Positions 5,849-8,632 of a stretch of 8,632 nucleotides of DNA are shown here, in pieces. Source of the DNA: Pedobacter sp. UBA2067. GTDB taxonomy: Bacteria; Bacteroidota; Bacteroidia; Sphingobacteriales; Sphingobacteriaceae. The stretch is from NCBI GenBank assembly GCA_002333205.1, contig DDAD01000089.1, positions 1 to 8,632 of the forward strand, given 5' to 3'. The position numbers were made by a program, and so were the translations under genes. The notes beneath the pieces were generated by a model that saw only the letters and a program-made list of their open reading frames with translations, did not search any database and was not told the origin of the DNA. The stretch's first letter is position 1. Each line of letters starts with the position of its first letter.

Positions 5849-6562
5849 CTAATTTTTCCGTTTCACACTTCCACTTTTGGAAGATGATGTCTTTTTGTAG
5901 GAGGCATTGCCGCTGAAGGTGACGTCGCTGCCACCGCTTGCATCGGCTTCAAGTGCTTTATTTACGTGAACCGCTGCATCTGAACCACCACTTGCCTGTA
6001 CTTTAGCATAATCTACGCTGAAGTCTTCGGCATCTACGTCGCTACCACCGCTGATGTCCAGGTTCATATTCGTTGCCGAACCTTTAATGTCGACATCCGA
6101 ACCACCACTGGCTCTTATAGAGATATCTTTGCATACTATATTCATGTCCACGTCAGAGCCTCCAGAGGTAGCCAATGTCAGGCGATTTGTTTTGATCGTA
6201 TTTTGCGTATAAACATCGCTGCCCCCGCTTGCAGATAGTTCATCTAAATTCTTAAATGTTAAGTAAACTTTGATGCCCTGTCTGTTTCGGAACAAGCCCG
6301 ACCAGTTGCTGTTCTCCTTGAACCTGATGGTTAACTGGTTGCCTTCTTTTTGTAAAACAAGCTTTTCTACAAGCTCCTTATCACCCACAACTTTAGCGCC
6401 CTCAGTATTCCCCTGATTAAGGTATAAGTCGATGCCGCTGGAAACGCTGACCTTACTGAAGTTGTTGACGGCCAAATTTTTAGTGTATTGCGCAAACACG
6501 CTGCTGCTGAATAATAAAGCGCCTAAAAACAAGATGGCTGATGTTGTATAGATCTTTCTCAT
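5849..6562 (-). CDS. Secreted head-GIN domain (DUF2807) beta-helix protein
   Basis: 237 residues from the ATG at 6562. Residues 1-24 are a signal peptide (MRKIYTTSAILFLGALLF, then SSSVFAQ with cleavage after AQ or before), so the protein is exported. A longer frame reaches an ATG at 6604 but would put 14 charged residues (MKHLRLIHKHTNQN) before the signal peptide, so the inner start is preferred. The mature part begins VNNFSKVSVSSGIDLYLNQG, typical of the putative auto-transporter adhesin, head-GIN family. Six SGGSD motifs start at residues 112, 133, 152, 171, 191 and 209, a spacing of 18-21 residues, as expected for turns of a right-handed beta-helix with stacked Ser/Asp. The tail (220-237) is Lys/Ser-rich. 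The family's function is unknown; surface or periplasmic stress roles are guesses. It ends at a good terminator and is divergent from the phosphoribosyltransferase gene. Confidence 0.88.
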   Translation of the reverse strand: MRKIYTTSAILFLGALLFSSSVFAQYTKNLAVNNFSKVSVSSGIDLYLNQGNTEGAKVVGDKELVEKLVLQKEGNQLTIRFKENSNWSGLFRNRQGIKVYLTFKNLDELSASGGSDVYTQNTIKTNRLTLATSGGSDVDMNIVCKDISIRASGGSDVDIKGSATNMNLDISGGSDVDAEDFSVDYAKVQASGGSDAAVHVNKALEADASGGSDVTFSGNASYKKTSSSKSGSVKRKN

Positions 6563-6639
6563 GTTCTGGTTGGTATGTTTATGAATTAGACGCAGATGCT
6601 TCAAAAACGTTGCAGTAAAAAGTAAATATTTTTAGGATA

Positions 6640-6671
6640 TTTGATTAAACCCGTTTAAATTGTTCTTTTTG
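6640..6671 (+). promoter_or_regulatory. Putative promoter of the phosphoribosyltransferase gene with internal palindrome
   Basis: TTTG (6640-6643) and TCTTTTTG (6664-6671, 7/8 match to TAnnTTTG) are separated by 20 bp, the spacing expected for a Bacteroidota -33/-7 promoter. Within the spacer lies a perfect palindrome, TTAAAC-CC-GTTTAA (6645-6658). The implied transcription start falls a few bases after 6671, inside the frame that extends upstream to a TTG at 6660, which supports the ATG at 6690 as the true start. The palindrome could be an operator acting on this promoter and on the divergent head-GIN gene. Confidence 0.5.
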
Positions 6672-6689
6672 CAGGGTAAAACATATTCT

Positions 6690-7199
6690 ATGGCAGATTC
6701 TCCGTTACTTATCTTAGACAAAACACAAATTCAGCAGAAGATTAACAGGATAGCATACCAAATACTGGAAGACAACCTAAATGAGAAGGAGATCGTGCTT
6801 GCTGGTATCTGGGATAGAGGTTACAAGTTTGCGATAAGGCTTCAAAGCAAACTTCAGGAGATTTCGGGTTTGAATATTCAGTTGCTGCGTATTGACCTGG
6901 AGAAGCAGAACAGCAAACTGGTTGCAAAAACTGACCTTGATGAAGCAAAATGGAAGAACAAAGTGATCATTATCGTAGATGATGTTCTAAATAGTGGCAG
7001 AACCCTTGCTTATGGACTGGGTGTGTTTCTGAATACGCCGCATAAGAAGATCAGAACTGTTGTTCTGGTAGACAGGAGCCATAAAATCTTTCCAATTGCG
7101 ACAGATTTTGTGGGCCTGAAAATGGCCACGGTGTTAAAGGAACATATAGATGTAGTGATGGACGTGCCTAATGAAGAAGACGGTGTTTATCTAAGCTAG
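6690..7199 (+). CDS. PyrR-like phosphoribosyltransferase family protein
   Basis: 169 residues from the ATG at 6690. A TTG 30 bp upstream extends the frame but adds an unlikely leader (MFFLQGKTYS) and lies on the promoter. The protein has a type I phosphoribosyltransferase fold: IVLAGIWDRGYKFAIRL (35-51), resembling the PyrR/HPRT pyrophosphate loop region, then the PRPP-binding signature VIIIVDDVLNSGRT (92-105). The tail RTVVLVDRSHKIFPIATDFVG (122-142), with IDVVMDVPNEEDGVYL, resembles the end of PyrR, the uracil phosphoribosyltransferase and pyr regulator. Against calling it pyrR, no pyrimidine gene is adjacent and the central part is diverged, so the substrate base is unknown. The acidic pair D97-D98 needed for PRPP binding is intact, so activity is plausible. 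The glycosyltransferase gene begins 1 bp after its stop, suggesting one transcript. Confidence 0.85.
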   Translation: MADSPLLILDKTQIQQKINRIAYQILEDNLNEKEIVLAGIWDRGYKFAIRLQSKLQEISGLNIQLLRIDLEKQNSKLVAKTDLDEAKWKNKVIIIVDDVLNSGRTLAYGLGVFLNTPHKKIRTVVLVDRSHKIFPIATDFVGLKMATVLKEHIDVVMDVPNEEDGVYLS

Positions 7200-7200
7200 T

Positions 7201-8247
7201 ATGGTCGTCTTCACGTTTACGGTACTCGTTTTTCTTGTGCTTCGGTTTACCGTAACGCTATTCAACTTTCTATCAAACCCAAAACTTAGTGCTTTTCGTC
7301 CTGCTTTTTCCGCCTCAGTATCTTTCGTGATTATGCTGCGGAATGAGGAAAGCAATCTTTTAAACCTGCTGGATTCCATAAAATCGCAGGATTTTTCCAA
7401 TTTTGAAGTTTTCATTTGCTACAATGATATGGAGCAGCATGACGAAGAAACTGTTACGCAGTTTTGCGGTCAGGATGCCCGATTTTTAATGGTTAAAGGC
7501 AAGCTTAACGATTATTCCTGGATTGAAAGTCGCGCGACCGGAAACTACCTGATGCTTTTGGATTCAAACACGCACATTCATTCAGGACTTTTGAATTCGT
7601 TGATCTATAGAATCCGGATCTTTAAACTCGGCATCATCAGTGTTATTCCAACTCAGGTTATTGAAAGCTTCCGGCAGCAGTTGCTGGTTCCCTTGAACGA
7701 TTTTATGCTGCTGAATATGGTTCCTTTAAGAGCTGTCAGATTATTTAAGGCGCCAGTTTTTTCGGTTTCAAACCACGACTGCCTTATTTTGGATGCGGAA
7801 AAGTGTTATGCAAATCAGTGGTTGGAGCGAATTGACACGAGAAAAGGGGCTTCTGAGCTACTTAGGATGGTAAAGCAGGATCAGGAAAAGGCCGAGGTGT
7901 TACTGGGTAATAAGTTCGTGTATAAACGAGCAAAACACAATGACGTAGAAGCATTGTCTACGGCAGCTGAAAACCTTAGACTTTACTTCAACGGTAACTT
8001 ATTGGTAGCCTTTCTGTATGTGTTCTTAGTGGTATTCGGACCGCTGATTATCCTGATGGGCTTTGATATCAACGTGCTCGTGCTTCCAATTGGACTAATA
8101 TTCCTTTCCCGTGTGATGACAGCTTTTTTAACCTCGCAGAATCCCGTGTATACGGTGCTTACCCATCCTTTACAAATGGTTATGCTGGTGGTGATTTATA
8201 TAAAAGCACTAAGCAAACAATTATTGACCTCCGGTAAACAGAAGTGA
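7201..8247 (+). CDS. Membrane-anchored family-2-type glycosyltransferase, degenerate DxD
   Basis: 348 residues. One N-terminal membrane helix (about 2-22) is followed by a GT-A domain beginning SVSFVIMLRNEESNLLNLLDSI (39-60), the nucleotide-binding strand of family 2 glycosyltransferases, with FEVFICYND (68-76) as the second strand. Two or three C-terminal membrane helices lie at about 268-288, 291-310 and 318-335. The layout resembles carotenoid- or lipid-modifying GT2 enzymes such as CrtQ. The metal-binding motif, expected at YLMLLDADT, reads LLDSNT (119-124), keeping only the first Asp, and no [QR]xxRW acceptor motif is seen; the segment between the second strand and this motif is short for the family. 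The protein may use another metal arrangement or may have lost catalysis. It is likely co-transcribed with the phosphoribosyltransferase gene (1-bp gap), though no shared pathway is apparent. Confidence 0.78.
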   Translation: MVVFTFTVLVFLVLRFTVTLFNFLSNPKLSAFRPAFSASVSFVIMLRNEESNLLNLLDSIKSQDFSNFEVFICYNDMEQHDEETVTQFCGQDARFLMVKGKLNDYSWIESRATGNYLMLLDSNTHIHSGLLNSLIYRIRIFKLGIISVIPTQVIESFRQQLLVPLNDFMLLNMVPLRAVRLFKAPVFSVSNHDCLILDAEKCYANQWLERIDTRKGASELLRMVKQDQEKAEVLLGNKFVYKRAKHNDVEALSTAAENLRLYFNGNLLVAFLYVFLVVFGPLIILMGFDINVLVLPIGLIFLSRVMTAFLTSQNPVYTVLTHPLQMVMLVVIYIKALSKQLLTSGKQK

Positions 8248-8270
8248 CAATAATGTAGTCCCTTTTTGTG

Positions 8271-8278
8271 TAAATTTG
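8271..8278 (+). promoter_or_regulatory. Putative -7 box of ispH promoter (TAAATTTG)
   Basis: TAAATTTG matches TAnnTTTG exactly and ends 21 bp before the ispH ATG, leaving a leader of about 16-18 nt. No clean -33 box is present at 19-21 bp spacing. Its position in the 52-bp gap after the glycosyltransferase stop suggests ispH has its own promoter. Confidence 0.5.
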
Positions 8279-8299
8279 TGGCTTAAACTTTCAACCTGG

Positions 8300-8632
8300 A
8301 TGAGTTATAATTTAGCTGTAGATATTGACAAAGCATCTGGCTTCTGCTTCGGTGTGGTTTATGCCATTGATATGGCAGAAGATATTCTGGACCAGGAGGA
8401 TTATTTATATTGCCTGGGCGACATTGTGCACAACGATGAAGAGGTAAAGAGACTTACTGATAAAGGGCTTCGGATTATTGATCATGATGACTTGAAAAAT
8501 CTCCGCCAGGAGAAAGTGTTAATCCGTGCACACGGGGAAGCACCCTCTACTTATCAGATTGCTCTGGAGAATCAGCTTACGCTTATCGATGCATCCTGCC
8601 CTGTGGTTTTAAAGCTGCAGAATCGCATTAAG
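8300..8632 (+). CDS. ispH: 4-hydroxy-3-methylbut-2-enyl diphosphate reductase, N-terminal part
   Basis: IspH (LytB) is the last enzyme of the MEP isoprenoid pathway, reducing HMBPP to IPP and DMAPP with a 4Fe-4S cluster in the cytosol. The 111 residues present, of roughly 280-300 expected, run off the window end in frame. Family motifs are clear: the first cluster cysteine C16 in SGFCFGVVYAI, substrate-binding H44 in GDIVHND, H78 in LIRAHGE, and the second cluster cysteine C100 in DASCPVV; these correspond to C12, H41, H74 and C96 of E. coli. The third cluster cysteine lies beyond the window. The ATG at 8300 gives the usual short lead before GFCFGV. It follows the glycosyltransferase gene by 52 bp with its own -7 box. 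Confidence 0.95.
   Translation, partial: MSYNLAVDIDKASGFCFGVVYAIDMAEDILDQEDYLYCLGDIVHNDEEVKRLTDKGLRIIDHDDLKNLRQEKVLIRAHGEAPSTYQIALENQLTLIDASCPVVLKLQNRIK

Noticed and set aside
5901..6240. Recurring GACGTCGCTGCCACCGC-like DNA as a CRISPR or other DNA repeat array
   Set aside because: The units encode the SGGSD protein motif in frame, vary at synonymous sites and are spaced in whole codons, so this is a protein repeat.
6563..6604. ATG at 6604 as start of the head-GIN protein
   Set aside because: It would place 14 mostly polar, basic residues before a complete signal peptide that begins MRKIYTT at 6562.
6660..6689. TTG start at 6660 for the phosphoribosyltransferase (10 extra residues)
   Set aside because: The segment overlaps the likely -7 box and encodes a leader without family likeness; the ATG at 6690 gives a standard N-terminus.
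1..8632. Defence system, phage or mobile-element cluster
   Set aside because: No integrase, transposase, terminal repeats, tRNA attachment site, nuclease or toxin-antitoxin pair was found; gene content is mainly housekeeping.

Overview
The window looks like an ordinary chromosomal segment from a Bacteroidota bacterium, most likely family Sphingobacteriaceae (Pedobacter-like). This rests on AT-leaning coding DNA, weak or absent Shine-Dalgarno sequences, repeated TAnnTTTG-type -7 boxes just upstream of start codons, a head-GIN (DUF2807) secreted protein, a CarboxypepD_reg-like exported protein, and pheS without pheT beside it. The genus is inferred from protein style; no search was run.

Layout. 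Positions 1-259 (minus) hold the N-terminus of an exported protein with a carboxypeptidase-regulatory-like domain. A 139-bp divergent region separates it from kbl (glycine C-acetyltransferase), followed by pheS (Phe-tRNA synthetase alpha), a small degenerate Rieske-like lipoprotein and a TetR-type regulator. The last three are packed with gaps of 5 and 0 bp. The TetR frame is interrupted by an in-frame TAG, and 59 further sense codons in the same frame complete a normal TetR length. A 326-bp stretch follows with one possible 36-residue ORF. Then come rlmD (23S rRNA m5U methyltransferase) and a translationally coupled 136-residue protein of unknown function, ending at a hairpin terminator shared with the convergent head-GIN gene (minus). 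Divergent from that gene is a PyrR-like phosphoribosyltransferase, followed 1 bp later by a family-2-type membrane glycosyltransferase with a degenerate metal-binding motif. The window closes with the N-terminal third of ispH.

How the genes work together. Most are housekeeping genes (threonine/glycine catabolism, tRNA charging, rRNA modification, isoprenoid synthesis) that share no pathway. Plausible transcription units are kbl(-pheS), pheS-lipoprotein-tetR, rlmD-136aa, head-GIN alone, PRT-GT2, and ispH starting a new unit. I see no mobile element, CRISPR array, RNA gene or defence system, and no convincing novel multi-gene system. The points most worth a second look are the interrupted TetR gene, the Rieske-like lipoprotein that has lost its cluster ligands, the GT2 protein with DSN in place of DxD, the near-leaderless promoter arrangement of pheS and rlmD, and a perfect palindrome inside the promoter of the phosphoribosyltransferase gene.
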